Of a stretch of 64,000 nt of DNA, positions 1 through 14,737 are shown in pieces; within the stretch, counting starts at the first letter, position 1; every line of letters starts with the position of its first letter. The DNA is from Streptomyces sp. SID486. Lineage in GTDB: Bacteria; Actinomycetota; Actinomycetes; Streptomycetales; Streptomycetaceae. Both the position numbers and the translations under genes were made by a program. The DNA is taken from NCBI RefSeq assembly GCF_009865385.1, contig NZ_WWJT01000317.1:1-64000 (forward strand), read 5' to 3'. The notes beneath the pieces are model-generated. The model made no database searches. It had not been told where the DNA came from and saw only the letters and a list, made by a program, of their open reading frames with translations.

Positions 1-78
1 CCCCGCTCCGGACCACCCGTCTGCGGCCACCCGTCTGCGGCGGCCAGGCCGGTGCCGGTCCCCGGGCCGCCCCGGGTA

Positions 79-120
79 CGCCGAGGCCCGGCCTCCCCGT
101 GGGGCGGCCGGGCCTCGGCG
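79..120 (-). terminator. Terminator downstream of metK
   Basis: A 15-bp perfect stem (79-93 with 106-120) encloses a loop that itself has a CCCC/GGGG inner pair. It begins 19 nt after the metK stop in the direction of transcription. There is no T-run, as is usual for Streptomyces terminators. Positions 1-78 hold no gene I can support, only two tandem copies of a 14-mer (CCACCCGTCTGCGG) at about 17-44. Confidence 0.75.
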
Positions 121-138
121 ATGCGTGGTGCGGGGGTC

Positions 139-1347
139 CTACATGCCCACGGCGGCGCGCAGGGCGTCCACGCGGTCCGTGCGCTCCCAGGTGAAGTCGG
201 GCAGCTCGCGGCCGAAGTGGCCGTAGGCGGCCGTCTGGGCGTAGATCGGGCGGAGCAGGTCGAGGTCGCGGATGATCGCGGCCGGACGGAGGTCGAAGAC
301 CTCGTCGATGGCCTTCTCGATCTTCTCGGCGTCGACCTTGGCGGTGCCGAAGGTCTCCACGAACAGGCCGACCGGCTCGGCCTTGCCGATGGCGTAGGCG
401 ACCTGGACCTCGCAGCGGGAGGCCAGGCCCGCCGCCACGACGTTCTTCGCCACCCAGCGCATCGCGTACGCCGCCGAGCGGTCCACCTTGGACGGGTCCT
501 TGCCCGAGAACGCACCGCCGCCGTGGCGGGCCATGCCGCCGTAGGTGTCGATGATGATCTTGCGGCCGGTCAGGCCGGCGTCACCCATCGGGCCGCCGAT
601 CTCGAAGCGGCCGGTCGGGTTGACCAGCAGGCGGTAGCCCTCGGTGTCGAGCTTGATGCCCTCGTCCAGGAGCGCCTTCAGCTCCGGCTCCACGACGAAC
701 TCGCGGATGTCGGGGGCGAGCAGCGACTCCAGGTCGATGTCGGAGGCGTGCTGGGAGGAGACGACCACCGTGTCGAGGCGGACGGCCTTGTCGCCGTCGT
801 ACTCGATGGTGACCTGCGTCTTGCCGTCCGGGCGCAGGTAGGGGATGGTGCCGTTCTTGCGGACCTCGGACAGGCGCTTGGACAGGCGGTGCGCCAGGAA
901 GACCGGCAGCGGCATCAGGGTGGGCGTCTCGTCGGACGCGTACCCGAACATCAGGCCCTGGTCGCCCGCGCCCTGCCGGTCCAGCTCGTCCTCGTCGCCC
1001 TCGACCCGCGCCTCGTAGGCCGCGTCCACACCCTGCGCGATGTCCGGGGACTGCGCGCCGATGGACACCGACACGCCGCAGGAGGCGCCGTCGAAGCCCT
1101 TCTTGGAGGAGTCGTAGCCGATCTCCAGGATCTTGCCGCGGACGAGGGTCGCGATGTCGGCGTAGGCCTTGGTCGTGACCTCGCCGGCCACGTGGACCAG
1201 GCCGGTGGTGATCAGGGTCTCGACCGCGACCCGGGAGGTCGGGTCCTCGCGCAGAAGCGCGTCGAGAATGGTGTCGCTGATCTGGTCAGCGATCTTGTCG
1301 GGGTGACCCTCGGTCACGGACTCCGAGGTGAACAGGCGACGGGACAC
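139..1347 (-). CDS. metK: S-adenosylmethionine synthetase
   Basis: MetK makes S-adenosylmethionine from methionine and ATP in the cytoplasm, supplying methyl groups for primary and secondary metabolism. The 402-residue protein has the N-terminal GHPDK motif at about residues 14-18, GAGDQG at 126-131 and a [14 protein letters not shown] loop near 270, all diagnostic of the family. The GTG start at 1347 is chosen because an AGGGAG ribosome site lies just upstream and the family begins at [17 protein letters not shown]. The same frame stays open far upstream but that part is not coding. It is the last gene of a long minus-strand series, about 250 nt after coaBC, so it probably also has its own promoter. 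Confidence 0.97.
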   Translation of the reverse strand: MSRRLFTSESVTEGHPDKIADQISDTILDALLREDPTSRVAVETLITTGLVHVAGEVTTKAYADIATLVRGKILEIGYDSSKKGFDGASCGVSVSIGAQSPDIAQGVDAAYEARVEGDEDELDRQGAGDQGLMFGYASDETPTLMPLPVFLAHRLSKRLSEVRKNGTIPYLRPDGKTQVTIEYDGDKAVRLDTVVVSSQHASDIDLESLLAPDIREFVVEPELKALLDEGIKLDTEGYRLLVNPTGRFEIGGPMGDAGLTGRKIIIDTYGGMARHGGGAFSGKDPSKVDRSAAYAMRWVAKNVVAAGLASRCEVQVAYAIGKAEPVGLFVETFGTAKVDAEKIEKAIDEVFDLRPAAIIRDLDLLRPIYAQTAAYGHFGRELPDFTWERTDRVDALRAAVGM

Positions 1348-1595
1348 AACGCTCCCTGTGGTTGCAGCGGCTGCTGGCTGATCATTTGCGGAGGACACGG
1401 GGCTGCGCCCGGCGTCGACCGTGAACAGTTTATCGGTCGCACTCGTCCGACGGGCCACCGTCTCGCCTCTCGGGAGCGCTGTGACCTGCGGCACGGGCAT
1501 TCTGCACAATGGCGAGCGGCCTTGGCCAGGGCCGCCACACCCGATTTGAGCCGGTCGCGGCCCGCCGACGGGTTCGCCCGACCGCGTGCCGGACG
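1348..1595. other. metK-coaBC intergenic region
   Basis: This 248-nt gap upstream of metK has no convincing gene. On the minus strand the sequence GATAAACT lies about 80 nt upstream of the metK start and could hold a -10 (TAAACT), but no good -35 is paired with it. I could not recognise a SAM riboswitch fold by eye. Confidence 0.35.
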
Positions 1596-2798
1596 TCAGC
1601 CCAGTCGTCCTACGACGAGGTCCCAGACGGTGTCGGCGAGGGCCTCCTTGGGGCCGTACGGCACCGGTGTCTCGCTGCCGTCGGCGCCCAGCACCACGGC
1701 TTCGTTCTCCTCGGAACCAAAGGTCTTGCGCTCGCCCACCTCGTTCACCACGAGCAGGTCGCAGCCCTTGCGGGCGAGCTTGGCGCGGCCGTTGGCGAGG
1801 ACGTCGTCGGTCTCGGCGGCGAAGCCCACGATCACCTGTCCGGGCCGGGCCCGTTCGGCGGACACCTCCGCGAGGATGTCCGGATTTCGCACCAGGACGA
1901 TGGGGTCGGGATCCTGGCCGTCCTTCTTCTTGATCTTCCCGGCGGCGTAGGCGGCCGGGCGGAAGTCGGCGACGGCGGCGGCCATGACCACGGCGTCGGC
2001 GTCCGCCGCGGCCTTCAGGACGGCCTCGCGCAGCTGCACGGCGGTGCCGGCCCGGACGACGTCGACGCCCGCCGGGTCGGGCAGCGCGGTGTTGGCCGAG
2101 ACGAGCGTCACACGGGCGCCGCGGGCGGCCGCGGTCCGGGCGAGGGCGTAGCCCTGCTTGCCGGAGGAGCGGTTGCCGAGGAAGCGGACGGGGTCGAGCG
2201 GCTCGCGGGTGCCGCCCGCGGAGACGACGACGTGCCGCCCCGCCAGGTCGGGCGTGGTGCCGCCGCGGGCCAGCACGCGGCGGCAGACCTCGAAGATCTC
2301 GGTGGGGTCGGGCAGCCGGCCCTTGCCGGTGTCGACACCGGTGAGGCGCCCGACGGCGGGCTCGACGACGACCGCGCCGCGGCGGCGCAGCGTGGCCACG
2401 TTCTCCTGGGTGGCCGGGTGCTCCCACATCTCGGTGTGCATCGCCGGGGCGAAGACCACCGGACAGCGGGCGGTGAGGAGCGTGTTGGTCAGCAGGTCGC
2501 CGGCGAGGCCGTGGGCGGCCTTGGCGAGGATGTCGGCGGTGGCCGGGGCCACGACCACGAGGTCGGCCTGCTGGCCGATGCGGACGTGCGGGACCTCGTG
2601 GACGTCGTCCCAGACGTCGGTGGCGACCGGGTTGCCGGACAGCGCGGACCAGGTGGCGGCGCCGACGAAGTGCAGCGCGGAGGCGGTGGGCACCACGCGG
2701 ACGTCGTGGCCCGACTCCGTGAACCTTCTCAGCAGCTCACAGGCCTTGTAGGCGGCGATGCCACCGCTGACCCCCAGCACGACCCTCGGCTTGTCCAC
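1596..2798 (-). CDS. coaBC: Bifunctional phosphopantothenoylcysteine synthetase/decarboxylase
   Basis: This enzyme joins 4'-phosphopantothenate to cysteine and then decarboxylates the product to 4'-phosphopantetheine, two steps of coenzyme A synthesis. The 400-residue protein has the flavin-binding CoaC half first ([10 protein letters not shown] near the N terminus, then the PAMHTEMW active-site segment) and the CoaB half second, with the [11 protein letters not shown] nucleotide-binding signature near residues 205-215. A GTG start at 2798, with GGGGAGAC just upstream, is preferred over an in-frame upstream ATG at 2846 because the protein then begins with the conserved [13 protein letters not shown]. 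It lies between rpoZ and metK in the usual Streptomyces order. Confidence 0.95.
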   Translation of the reverse strand: MDKPRVVLGVSGGIAAYKACELLRRFTESGHDVRVVPTASALHFVGAATWSALSGNPVATDVWDDVHEVPHVRIGQQADLVVVAPATADILAKAAHGLAGDLLTNTLLTARCPVVFAPAMHTEMWEHPATQENVATLRRRGAVVVEPAVGRLTGVDTGKGRLPDPTEIFEVCRRVLARGGTTPDLAGRHVVVSAGGTREPLDPVRFLGNRSSGKQGYALARTAAARGARVTLVSANTALPDPAGVDVVRAGTAVQLREAVLKAAADADAVVMAAAVADFRPAAYAAGKIKKKDGQDPDPIVLVRNPDILAEVSAERARPGQVIVGFAAETDDVLANGRAKLARKGCDLLVVNEVGERKTFGSEENEAVVLGADGSETPVPYGPKEALADTVWDLVVGRLG

Positions 2799-2852
2799 CG
2801 TGTCTCCCCGGACTCGACAACGTACGACGAAAACGTACGACTCCATGACACA

Positions 2853-2887
2853 CCACAGGCCCGGCAGGATGACTGCCGGGCCTGTGG
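2853..2887 (-). terminator. Hairpin between rpoZ and coaBC
   Basis: A perfect 15-bp stem (2853-2867 with 2873-2887) and a 5-nt loop lie 26 nt past the rpoZ stop. It should terminate or weaken transcription from gmk-rpoZ before coaBC. Confidence 0.7.
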
Positions 2888-2912
2888 ATAAGTCAATCGC
2901 GATCTGAAGGTA

Positions 2913-3185
2913 CTACTGCGCCGGGCCCTCGATGGCCTCGGAGGTCAGCAGACCGGCGTTGATCTCCCGCAGGGCGATCGAGAGCGGCTTCTCGTGCACG
3001 TGGGTGTCGACGAGCGGACCGACGTACTCGAGGAGGCCCTCACCGAGCTGCGAGTAGTACGCGTTGATCTGGCGGGCACGCTTGGCCGCGTAGATCACGA
3101 GGCTGTACTTCGAGTCGGTCGCCTCGAGGAGCTCGTCGATCGGCGGGTTGATGATGCCCTCGGGCGCGGTGATGGAAGAGGACAC
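2913..3185 (-). CDS. rpoZ: RNA polymerase omega subunit
   Basis: The 90-residue protein matches actinobacterial omega in full. It has the PPIDELL segment near the N terminus, the [16 protein letters not shown] helix typical of omega, and a C-terminal segment ending EGPAQ. Omega helps assemble and stabilise RNA polymerase; in Streptomyces it also affects differentiation and antibiotic production. The GTG start has an AAGGTAGA-type ribosome site. It follows gmk by 53 nt in the same direction. That gap holds a small inverted repeat, CGTGA and TCACG, at about 3223-3238. Confidence 0.95.
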   Translation of the reverse strand: MSSSITAPEGIINPPIDELLEATDSKYSLVIYAAKRARQINAYYSQLGEGLLEYVGPLVDTHVHEKPLSIALREINAGLLTSEAIEGPAQ

Positions 3186-3238
3186 GCTCTACCTTCCGAT
3201 GGATGGGTAAGAATCAGACATCGTGATCACGGTCACGA

Positions 3239-3832
3239 TCACACAACGTCCATCAAGGCTAGCAGCTCGCGGGCCACGTCCTCGACGGAGGTGTTGACCA
3301 AGGTCGTATCGAACTCCGGCTCGGCCGCCAGCTCGGTCCGCGCCGCCTCCAGGCGGCGCTCGATGACCTCGGGCGACTCGGTCCCCCGGCCGGTCAGCCT
3401 GCGCACGAGCTCCTCCCAGGAGGGCGGGGCCAGGAACACCAGCTGGGCGTCGGACATTGACTCCCGGACCTGCCGGGCGCCCTGGAGGTCGATCTCCAGC
3501 AGGACGGGCTCACCGTTCTCCAGCCGCTCCAGCACGGCCGCGCGGGGCGTGCCGTAGCGGTTGCCGGCGAACTCGGCCCATTCCAGCAGCTCGCCGTTGG
3601 CGATCAGCTTGTCCATCTCCTCGTCGGTGACGAAGAAGTAGTGGACTCCATGCTGCTCACCGGGGCGCGGCTTGCGGGTGGTCGCGGAGACCGAGAGCCA
3701 GACGTCGGGGTGTTCCTTGCGCATATGAGCGACGACCGTGCTCTTGCCGACCCCCGAGGGGCCGGAGAGCACGGTCAGCCGCGGACGTGCGTCCGGGGGC
3801 TCGGGGGTCGTCCCCCGGAGTGTTACTGCCAT
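3239..3832 (-). CDS. gmk: Guanylate kinase
   Basis: Gmk phosphorylates GMP to GDP with ATP, and so feeds GTP, dGTP and nucleotide second-messenger pools. The 197-residue protein carries the P-loop GPSGVGKS near residues 24-31 and the GMP-binding region with [11 protein letters not shown], followed by the YFF and EWAEF segments conserved in guanylate kinases. The ribosome site before the ATG is weak, so a slightly later start is possible; the first 15 or so residues are not conserved. It lies between ihf and rpoZ, as in other streptomycetes. Confidence 0.94.
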   Translation of the reverse strand: MAVTLRGTTPEPPDARPRLTVLSGPSGVGKSTVVAHMRKEHPDVWLSVSATTRKPRPGEQHGVHYFFVTDEEMDKLIANGELLEWAEFAGNRYGTPRAAVLERLENGEPVLLEIDLQGARQVRESMSDAQLVFLAPPSWEELVRRLTGRGTESPEVIERRLEAARTELAAEPEFDTTLVNTSVEDVARELLALMDVV

Positions 3833-3892
3833 GCAGCGATTATTCCAGCAATCCCGGAGTGCCCGGGACTCCCTGTCCGCCCGGAGGCGGAC

Positions 3893-4216
3893 TCAGGAAC
3901 CGGTGCTGCCGAACTCACGCTCCAGGGAGGCGATCTGGTTGGAACCGAGACCGCGTACGCGGCGGCTCTCGGAGATGCCCAGACGCTCCATGATCTGCTT
4001 CGCGCGGACCTTGCCGACGCCCGGCAGGGACTCCAGCAGCGCGGAGACCTTCATCTTGCCGATGACGTCGTTCTCCTGGCCCTGCTTGATGACCTCGTGC
4101 AGGGAGGCGCCGGAGTGCTTGAGTCGATTCTTGACCTCGGCCCGCTCCCGGCGAGCCGCGGCGGCCTTTTCGAGCGCGGCTGCGCGCTGTTCAGGGGTAA
4201 GGGGCGGAAGAGCCAC
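3893..4216 (-). CDS. ihf: Integration host factor, actinobacterial type (sIHF)
   Basis: This is the small basic nucleoid protein of actinobacteria, unrelated in sequence to E. coli IHF. It binds DNA without strong sequence specificity and affects supercoiling, development and antibiotic production in Streptomyces. The 107-residue length matches sIHF exactly when the GTG at 4216 is used; a GAGGTGAC ribosome site supports it. A long N-terminal basic helix (AAALEKAAAARRERAEVK) precedes the helix-two-turn-helix-like region ending LPGVGKVRAKQIMERLGI. It lies between pyrF and gmk on the same strand. Confidence 0.95.
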   Translation of the reverse strand: MALPPLTPEQRAAALEKAAAARRERAEVKNRLKHSGASLHEVIKQGQENDVIGKMKVSALLESLPGVGKVRAKQIMERLGISESRRVRGLGSNQIASLEREFGSTGS

Positions 4217-4310
4217 GCCTACGTCACCTCGGATGTCGAACTGTCGGATACGGACCGGTGAGGAACCTAGTCGCCCCACACCTGGGGAGCTACGAGCAAC
4301 ACGCTGCCCG

Positions 4311-4358
4311 TTCTCCCCCACTGCCTGAGGGGCGAGGGAGGTGCCCCCACTGCTCGGA
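4311..4358. repeat. Streptomyces-type intergenic repeat upstream of ihf
   Basis: The element has two copies of CCCCCACTGC about 30 nt apart, around a GGGGC/GCCCC inverted pair. From memory, sequences of this style (GTGGGGG...CTCCC) recur between genes in many Streptomyces genomes, but I cannot count copies here. It lies in the 299-nt pyrF-ihf gap, which must also hold the ihf promoter; TAGGTT near 4262 on the minus strand is only a weak -10 candidate. Confidence 0.4.
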
Positions 4359-4486
4359 GACTAGCGGGCAAGTCCGCCAGAGTCAGCGAGAACAGCGGAA
4401 AAGTCCTGGTCAGCCTTGATCAGGCCGGACATAGCAGACATACTGCCCTCGATTTGAGGATGTATTCACACTCCAGCCGGTGTGAC

Positions 4487-4515
4487 GCCGCTCGGCCGGG
4501 CACCCGGCTCGCGGC
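4487..4515 (-). terminator. Terminator right after pyrF
   Basis: A GCCGC/GCGGC outer stem and a GCCGGG/CCCGGC inner stem start at the base after the pyrF stop. A second small inverted repeat (TCACAC and GTGTGA, 4466-4485) follows in the direction of transcription. Together they probably end the pyr transcript. Confidence 0.6.
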
Positions 4516-5357
4516 TCAGACCGCCCCGACGGCCGCCCGGATCTCCTGCGCGAACCGCTCGGCCGACCCGCGCAGCGCGCCGACGTCGGGACCGTGACGC
4601 AGAACACCCCGGCTGACGTTGGGCACGACGTTGCGCACGGCGGCGCCGAAGACGCCGGGAAGGTCGGCCGGCCGCGCGCCCTGGGCGCCGATGCCGGGGG
4701 CCAGGAGCGGGCCGTTGACGTCCAGGTCGTACGAGGACAGGTCGCCGAGGGTGGCGCCGACCACCGCGCCGAAGGAGCCCAGCGGCTCCTCCCCCGCGTT
4801 CTCGCCCGCCAGGTGGGCCAGCATGGTCGCGCCGATGTTCCGGCCGTCCCCGCGGACCGCGTGCTGCACCTCGCCGCCCTCCGGGTTGGAGGTCAGCGCC
4901 AGCACGAACAGGCCGGTGCCGCTCTCCCGGGCCAGGGCGACGGCCGGGCTGAGCGAGCCGTAGCCGAGGTACGGCGAGACGGTCAGCGCGTCGGAGAACA
5001 ACGGGGCGTCCGGGTGCAGGAAGGACTCGGCGTAGGCGGCCATGGTCGAGCCGATGTCACCGCGCTTGGCGTCCATCAGGACCAGGGCGCCGGCCGCCCG
5101 CGCCTCCTGGACCGACCGCTCCAGCACGGCGAGGCCGCGGGAGCCGAACCGTTCGAAGAAGGCGATCTGCGGCTTCAGGACGGCGACCCGGTCGGCCATG
5201 GCCTCGACGACCGTACGGCTGAACCGCTCCAGGCCGGCGACGTCGTCGTCCAGGCCCCACTCGGCGAGCAGCGAGGCGTGCGGGTCGATGCCGACGCACA
5301 GCGGGCCGCGCTCGTCCATGGCGCGGCGCAGCCGTGCGCCGAAGGGATCCAGCGGGC

Positions 5358-5361
<4 letters not shown>
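4516..5361 (-). CDS. pyrF: Orotidine 5'-phosphate decarboxylase
   Basis: PyrF removes the carboxyl group of OMP to give UMP, the last step of de novo pyrimidine synthesis. The 281-residue length and sequence fit the larger actinobacterial/type 2 family. The catalytic Asp-x-Lys-x-x-Asp motif is seen as [10 protein letters not shown] near residues 93-102, and the phosphate-binding end region reads APGIGAQG. The ATG at 5361 overlaps the pyrD stop by 4 nt, so the two are translationally coupled. A longer open frame upstream lies inside pyrD and is rejected. It is the last pyr gene and is followed at once by a hairpin. Confidence 0.96.
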
Positions 5362-6464
<1,103 letters not shown>

Positions 6465-6478
6465 GGTGTCCTCATGAA

Positions 6479-6508
6479 GAGGGGGACACCGTTTCCGGTG
6501 TCCCCCTC
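6479..6508 (-). terminator. Intra-operon hairpin between carB and pyrD
   Basis: A perfect 13-bp stem (6479-6491 with 6496-6508) has a TTTC loop. It begins 7 nt after the carB stop and ends 14 nt before the pyrD start. As a terminator-shaped element inside an operon it could lower pyrD-pyrF expression, or protect the 3' end of the carAB message. Confidence 0.6.
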
Positions 6509-6515
6509 GGGGCTG

Positions 6516-9816
<3,301 letters not shown>

Positions 9817-9824
<8 letters not shown>

Positions 9825-10959
9825 GCTGGCCCTCCATCAGGGAAACGAAGCGGTCGAACAGGTAGGCGGCGTCGTGCGGGCCCGCTGCCGCTTCGGGGTG
9901 GTACTGGACGGAGAAGGCCGGCTGGTCGAGCAGCTGGAGCCCCTCCACGACGTCGTCGTTCAGGCAGACGTGCGAGACCTCGGCGCGGCCGAACCTCGTC
10001 TCGCTGACCTTGTCGAGCGGCGCGTCCACGGCGAAGCCGTGGTTGTGCGCGGTGACCTCGACCTTGCCGGTCGTACGGTCCTGGACCGGCTGGTTGATGC
10101 CCCGGTGGCCGTACTTCAGCTTGTAGGTGCCGAAGCCGAGGGCGCGGCCGAGGATCTGGTTGCCGAAGCAGATGCCGAACAGCGGCGTCCGGCGCTCCAG
10201 GACGGCGGTCATCAGGGCCACCGGGCCGTCGGCCGTCGCGGGGTCGCCGGGGCCGTTGGAGAAGAACACCCCGTCGGGCTCGACGGCGTAGATCTCCTCG
10301 GCGGTGGCGGTGGCCGGCAGCACGTGCACCTCGATGCCGCGCTCGGCCATGCGGTGCGGGGTCATGCCCTTGATGCCGAGGTCGACGGCGGCGACGGTGA
10401 ACTTCTTCTGGCCGACCGCGGGGACGACGTACGCCTCCTTGGTGGCGACCTCCTCGTAGAGGCTCGCGCCCTTCATGTGCGGCTGGGCCTGTACGCGCTC
10501 CAGCAGCTCGGCGTCGGCCGCGAGTGCCTCGCCGGAGAAGACGCCGGCGCGCATCGAGCCGCGCTCGCGCAGGTGGCGGGTGAGGGCGCGGGTGTCGATG
10601 CCGGAGATGCCGACGACGCCCTGCCGCTCCAGCTCGTCGTCCAGGGAGCGCCTGGAGCGCCAGTTGGACGGCACGCGCGCGGGGTCGCGCACGACGTAGC
10701 CGGAGACCCAGATGCGGCCCGACTCGTCGTCCTCGTCGTTCCAGCCGGTGTTGCCGATCTGGGGGGCGGTCGCGACGACGATCTGGCGGTCGTACGACGG
10801 GTCGGTGAGGGTCTCCTGGTAGCCGGTCATGCCGGTGGAGAACACGGCCTCGCCGAAGGTCTCCCCCACGGCCCCGTAGGCGCGACCGCGGAAGATGCGG
10901 CCGTCCTCCAGGACGAGTACGGCGGGAGCCTTCGCGGCTCCCCTGGTGGAGGTCGTCAT
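9817..10959 (-). CDS. carA: Carbamoyl-phosphate synthase small (glutaminase) subunit
   Basis: CarA hydrolyses glutamine and channels ammonia to CarB. The 380-residue protein has the N-terminal CPSase small domain ([17 protein letters not shown]) and the class I glutamine amidotransferase domain, with the catalytic Cys in [15 protein letters not shown] near residues 265-279. The His/Glu pair follows in [14 protein letters not shown]. The ATG at 10959 forms a 4-nt overlap with the stop of the upstream membrane-protein gene. Open frame beyond this start lies inside that neighbour. Confidence 0.97.
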
Positions 10960-11516
10960 CGCGCGCCTTCCGTGTCGTTGGTCATCTGGTTCAGGGTGTC
11001 GACCCAGTCGGCGTGCTCGGCCGCGTGGTCGGAGCGGAAGCCGGAGTCGATCAGTTTGTCGCCCAGCGCCCAGGTCACCACCAGCAGTCCGCCCTCGGTG
11101 AGGACCTTGCCGGCGATGCCCTTGTCCAGCCGGGCGCCGCGCAGTGCGGCCGTGGGGACGAAGAAGTCGGTGGCGCCGGGGCGCTCGACGAGGAGCCCCG
11201 CGTCGGTCAGGGTGAGCCGGGCCCGGCTGCGGGTGCCCAGGCCGTGGGCCACGATCCGGTCCAGCCACTGCCCGGCGGTGGTGGAGCCGTGGTAGCGGCC
11301 GCTCATGCCCAGTTTCACCGGGCCGGTCTCCTCCGGCGCGGTGGGCAGCGCCGGGAGGTCACCCTGAAGGGTGCCGCGCCACTTCCAGCCCTCGCGCATC
11401 AGCCAGTAGACGAGCGCGATGAACAGGGCCAGTCCGACGAGCCAGCCGATGCGGCCGCCCCAGTCGGTGACCTCGGCGGACTTCCGTGCCTCGGCCAGCA
11501 GGATTACAGGTGTCAC
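10956..11516 (-). CDS. Conserved pyr-operon membrane protein, function unknown
   Basis: This 186-residue protein is found between pyrC and carA in streptomycetes (SCO1485-like, from memory). It has one clear membrane segment near residues 20-44 ([18 protein letters not shown]) and then a soluble domain of about 135 residues with beta-rich character ([25 protein letters not shown]), likely on the cytoplasmic side. The GTG start at 11516 overlaps the pyrC stop by 4 nt and the stop overlaps carA by 4 nt, so it is fully embedded in the operon. The soluble part resembles a PH-like fold in general layout, but that is a guess. No enzymatic motif is seen. Confidence 0.85.
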   Translation of the reverse strand: MTPVILLAEARKSAEVTDWGGRIGWLVGLALFIALVYWLMREGWKWRGTLQGDLPALPTAPEETGPVKLGMSGRYHGSTTAGQWLDRIVAHGLGTRSRARLTLTDAGLLVERPGATDFFVPTAALRGARLDKGIAGKVLTEGGLLVVTWALGDKLIDSGFRSDHAAEHADWVDTLNQMTNDTEGAR

Positions 11517-12799
11517 GTGAGCTTCCCGTCGACGAGCGTGGCCTTGCCCCGCAGCCACGTGTGCGTCACACGGCCCGGCAGCTCACGTCCCTGGTAGGGG
11601 GTGTTGCGGCTGCGTGAGGCGAAGCCCGCGGGGTCCACCAGGCCACGGTATTCCGTGTCGACGAGGGTGAGGTTGGCGGGCTCACCAGCCGAGACGGGAC
11701 GGCCGTGCCGGGTGGCCTGTCCGATCTGCGCGGGCTTGACGGACATGCGGTCGGCGACGCCGGCCCAGTCCAGCAGACCCGTGTCGACCATGGTCTCCTG
11801 GACCACCGACAACGCGGTCTCCAGGCCCACCATGCCCATGGCGGCGGCGGCCCACTCGCAGTCCTTGTCCTCGTGCGGGTGCGGGGCGTGGTCGGTGGCG
11901 ACGATGTCGATCGTGCCGTCGGCGAGCGCCTCGCGCAGGGCCATGACGTCGCGCTCGGTGCGCAGCGGCGGGTTGACCTTGTAGACGGGGTCGTAGGTGC
12001 GCACCAGCTCGTCGGTGAGGAGCAGGTGGTGCGGGGTGACCTCGGCGGTGACCTGGATGCCCCGGGACTTGGCCCAGCGGACGATCTCCACGGAGCCGGC
12101 CGTCGACAGGTGGCAGATGTGGACGCGGGAGCCGACGTGCTCGGCGAGCAGCACGTCGCGCGCGATGACCGACTCCTCGGCGACGGCCGGCCAGCCGCCC
12201 AGGCCCAGTTCGGCGGAGACGACGCCCTCGTTCATCTGGGCGCCCTCGGTCAGCCGGGGCTCCTGGGCGTGCTGGGCGACGACGCCGCCGAACGCCTTCA
12301 CGTACTCCAGCGCGCGGCGCATGATCACGGCGTCGTCGACGCACTTGCCGTCGTCGGAGAAGACGGTGACACCGGCGGCGGACTCGTGCATCGCGCCCAG
12401 CTCGGCGAGCTTGCGTCCCTCCAGGCCGACGGTGACGGCGCCGATGGGCTGCACGTCGCAGTAGCCGTGCTCCTGGCCGAGCCGCCAGACCTGCTCGACC
12501 ACGCCGGCGGTGTCGGCGACGGGGAAGGTGTTGGCCATGGCGAAGACGGCCGTGTAGCCGCCGCTCGCCGCAGCGCGGGTGCCGGTGAGGACGGTCTCGG
12601 AGTCCTCGCGGCCCGGCTCGCGCAGGTGGGTGTGCAGGTCGACCAGGCCCGGCAGCAGCACCTTGCCGCCGGCCTCGACGACCTCGGCACCCTCGGCGGA
12701 CAGCCCGGCACCGGTCCCGGCGATGGTCTCCCCGTCGATCAGCACGTCCTGCGGCGCGCCGCCGAGCACCTTCGCACCACGGATCAAGATCTTGCTCAT
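11513..12799 (-). CDS. pyrC: Dihydroorotase
   Basis: PyrC cyclises carbamoyl-aspartate to dihydroorotate. The 428-residue class I enzyme shows the metal-binding DLHTHLREPG motif with His56 and His58. Further ligand segments follow: AQHAQEPRLTEG, HICHLSTAGS, and ATDHAPHPHEDK with the catalytic Asp. It starts 7 nt after the pyrB stop and overlaps the next gene by 4 nt. In many bacteria class I PyrC works with PyrB in a complex, which fits the tight pairing here. Confidence 0.96.
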   Translation of the reverse strand: MSKILIRGAKVLGGAPQDVLIDGETIAGTGAGLSAEGAEVVEAGGKVLLPGLVDLHTHLREPGREDSETVLTGTRAAASGGYTAVFAMANTFPVADTAGVVEQVWRLGQEHGYCDVQPIGAVTVGLEGRKLAELGAMHESAAGVTVFSDDGKCVDDAVIMRRALEYVKAFGGVVAQHAQEPRLTEGAQMNEGVVSAELGLGGWPAVAEESVIARDVLLAEHVGSRVHICHLSTAGSVEIVRWAKSRGIQVTAEVTPHHLLLTDELVRTYDPVYKVNPPLRTERDVMALREALADGTIDIVATDHAPHPHEDKDCEWAAAAMGMVGLETALSVVQETMVDTGLLDWAGVADRMSVKPAQIGQATRHGRPVSAGEPANLTLVDTEYRGLVDPAGFASRSRNTPYQGRELPGRVTHTWLRGKATLVDGKLT

Positions 12800-12806
12800 G
12801 GGTTTT

Positions 12807-13784
12807 CTACTTCTCCTCGGTACGGGCGGGGGTGACGGCGGGCTCGTTGCCGCCGAGCAGCAGGTAGAGGACGGCCATCCGGATGGAGACGCCGTTGGCG
12901 ACCTGCTCGACGGCGGTGCAGCGGCCGGAGTCGGCGACCTCGGCGGTGATCTCCATGCCGCGGACCATGGGGCCGGGGTGCATCACGATGGCGTGCTCGG
13001 GCAGCCGGGCCATGCGGTCGCCGTCCAGGCCGTAGCGGCGGGAGTACTCGCGCTCGGTCGGGAAGAAGGCCGCGTTCATGCGCTCGCGCTGGACGCGGAG
13101 CATCATCACGGCGTCGCTCTTGGGCAGCGTGCTGTCGAGGTCGTACGACACCTCGCAGGGCCACTTCTCGACGCCGACCGGGACGAGGGTGGGCGGGGCG
13201 ACCAGGGTGACCTCGGCGCCGAGGGTGTGCAGCAGGTCGACGTTGGAGCGGGCGACCCGGCTGTGCAGGACGTCGCCGACGACGGTGATCCGCCTGCCGG
13301 ACAGGTCCTGGCCGAGCCCGGCGTCGCGGCCGATCAGCCGGCGGCGCATGGTGAAGGCGTCCAGCAGGGCCTGGGTGGGGTGCTGGTGCGTGCCGTCGCC
13401 GGCGTTGATGACGGCGGCGTCGATCCAGCCGGAGTTGGCGAGCCGGTACGGGGCCCCGGAGGCGCCGTGCCGGATGACCACGGCGTCGACGCCCATGGCC
13501 TCCAGGGTCTGCGCGGTGTCCTTGAGGGACTCGCCCTTGGACACCGAGGATCCCTTGGCGGTGAAGTTGATGACGTCCGCGGACAGCCGCTTCTCGGCGG
13601 CCTCGAACGAGATCCGCGTGCGCGTGGAGTCCTCGAAGAAGAGGTTGACGATCGTCCGGCCGCGCAGGGTCGGCAGCTTCTTGATCGGCCGGTCGGCGAC
13701 CCGGGCCATCTCCTCGGCGGTGTCGAGGATCAGGACGGCGTCGTCGCGGGTGAGATCGGCGGCCGAGATGAGATGACGCTGCAT
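12807..13784 (-). CDS. pyrB: Aspartate carbamoyltransferase catalytic subunit
   Basis: PyrB transfers the carbamoyl group to aspartate, the committed step of the pathway. The 325-residue protein has the carbamoyl-phosphate loop STRTR at residues 53-57 and HPTQ at 135-138, both signatures of the family, and the [11 protein letters not shown] segment in the aspartate domain. No regulatory subunit gene (pyrI) is present, as is usual in actinobacteria, so control is expected through PyrR and the leader RNA. The 90-nt gap to pyrR shows no strong hairpin. Confidence 0.96.
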   Translation of the reverse strand: MQRHLISAADLTRDDAVLILDTAEEMARVADRPIKKLPTLRGRTIVNLFFEDSTRTRISFEAAEKRLSADVINFTAKGSSVSKGESLKDTAQTLEAMGVDAVVIRHGASGAPYRLANSGWIDAAVINAGDGTHQHPTQALLDAFTMRRRLIGRDAGLGQDLSGRRITVVGDVLHSRVARSNVDLLHTLGAEVTLVAPPTLVPVGVEKWPCEVSYDLDSTLPKSDAVMMLRVQRERMNAAFFPTEREYSRRYGLDGDRMARLPEHAIVMHPGPMVRGMEITAEVADSGRCTAVEQVANGVSIRMAVLYLLLGGNEPAVTPARTEEK

Positions 13785-13874
13785 CTGTCAGGCTCCGTAA
13801 GGCAGTTCATTCGGGAGAATTACGACATACCGGGCATCGGTCGGCACGCCGGGGGCGGCCGGGTGCCCGGCTCG

Positions 13875-14510
<636 letters not shown>

Positions 14511-14639
14511 TCTTAAAGGACGTCGGATTTGCGCCATCCACGGTAGCAGGTCGCGCACCGCCTCCCGGCCTCCCCCCTGTCACCCGCTTGGCCTAGTGGA
14601 CGGCCACTACCACGGAAGAGTCGGTGTGGACCATTCGGC

Positions 14640-14682
14640 TTGACGCATGAGAGTCACGCTGCGTAACCTCACAGTGAGTTAC
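14640..14682 (+). promoter_or_regulatory. bldD promoter with overlapping BldD-like operator
   Basis: A TTGACG hexamer (14640-14645) and a TAACCT hexamer (14664-14669) are 18 nt apart and point toward bldD. The -10 lies inside the inverted repeat GTAACCTCAC / GTGAGTTAC (14663-14682). BldD is known to repress its own gene and to bind AGTGA...TCACC-type repeats, so this is a likely autoregulatory site. A separate perfect repeat, TAGTGG and CCACTA with a 4-nt centre, lies upstream at 14594-14609 in the shared bldD-pyrR intergenic region; its role is unknown. Confidence 0.55.
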
Positions 14683-14737
14683 CAGCCGCGCGGCGGGAAG
14701 ACAGCCGGCCGCGTCGACACAGTGTCCGGGGAGCCAT

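Noticed and set aside
1348..1595. SAM riboswitch upstream of metK
   Set aside because: I could not find the conserved core or pseudoknot of a SAM class by eye. A covariance-model search for the SAM riboswitch classes would decide; a significant hit would reverse this.
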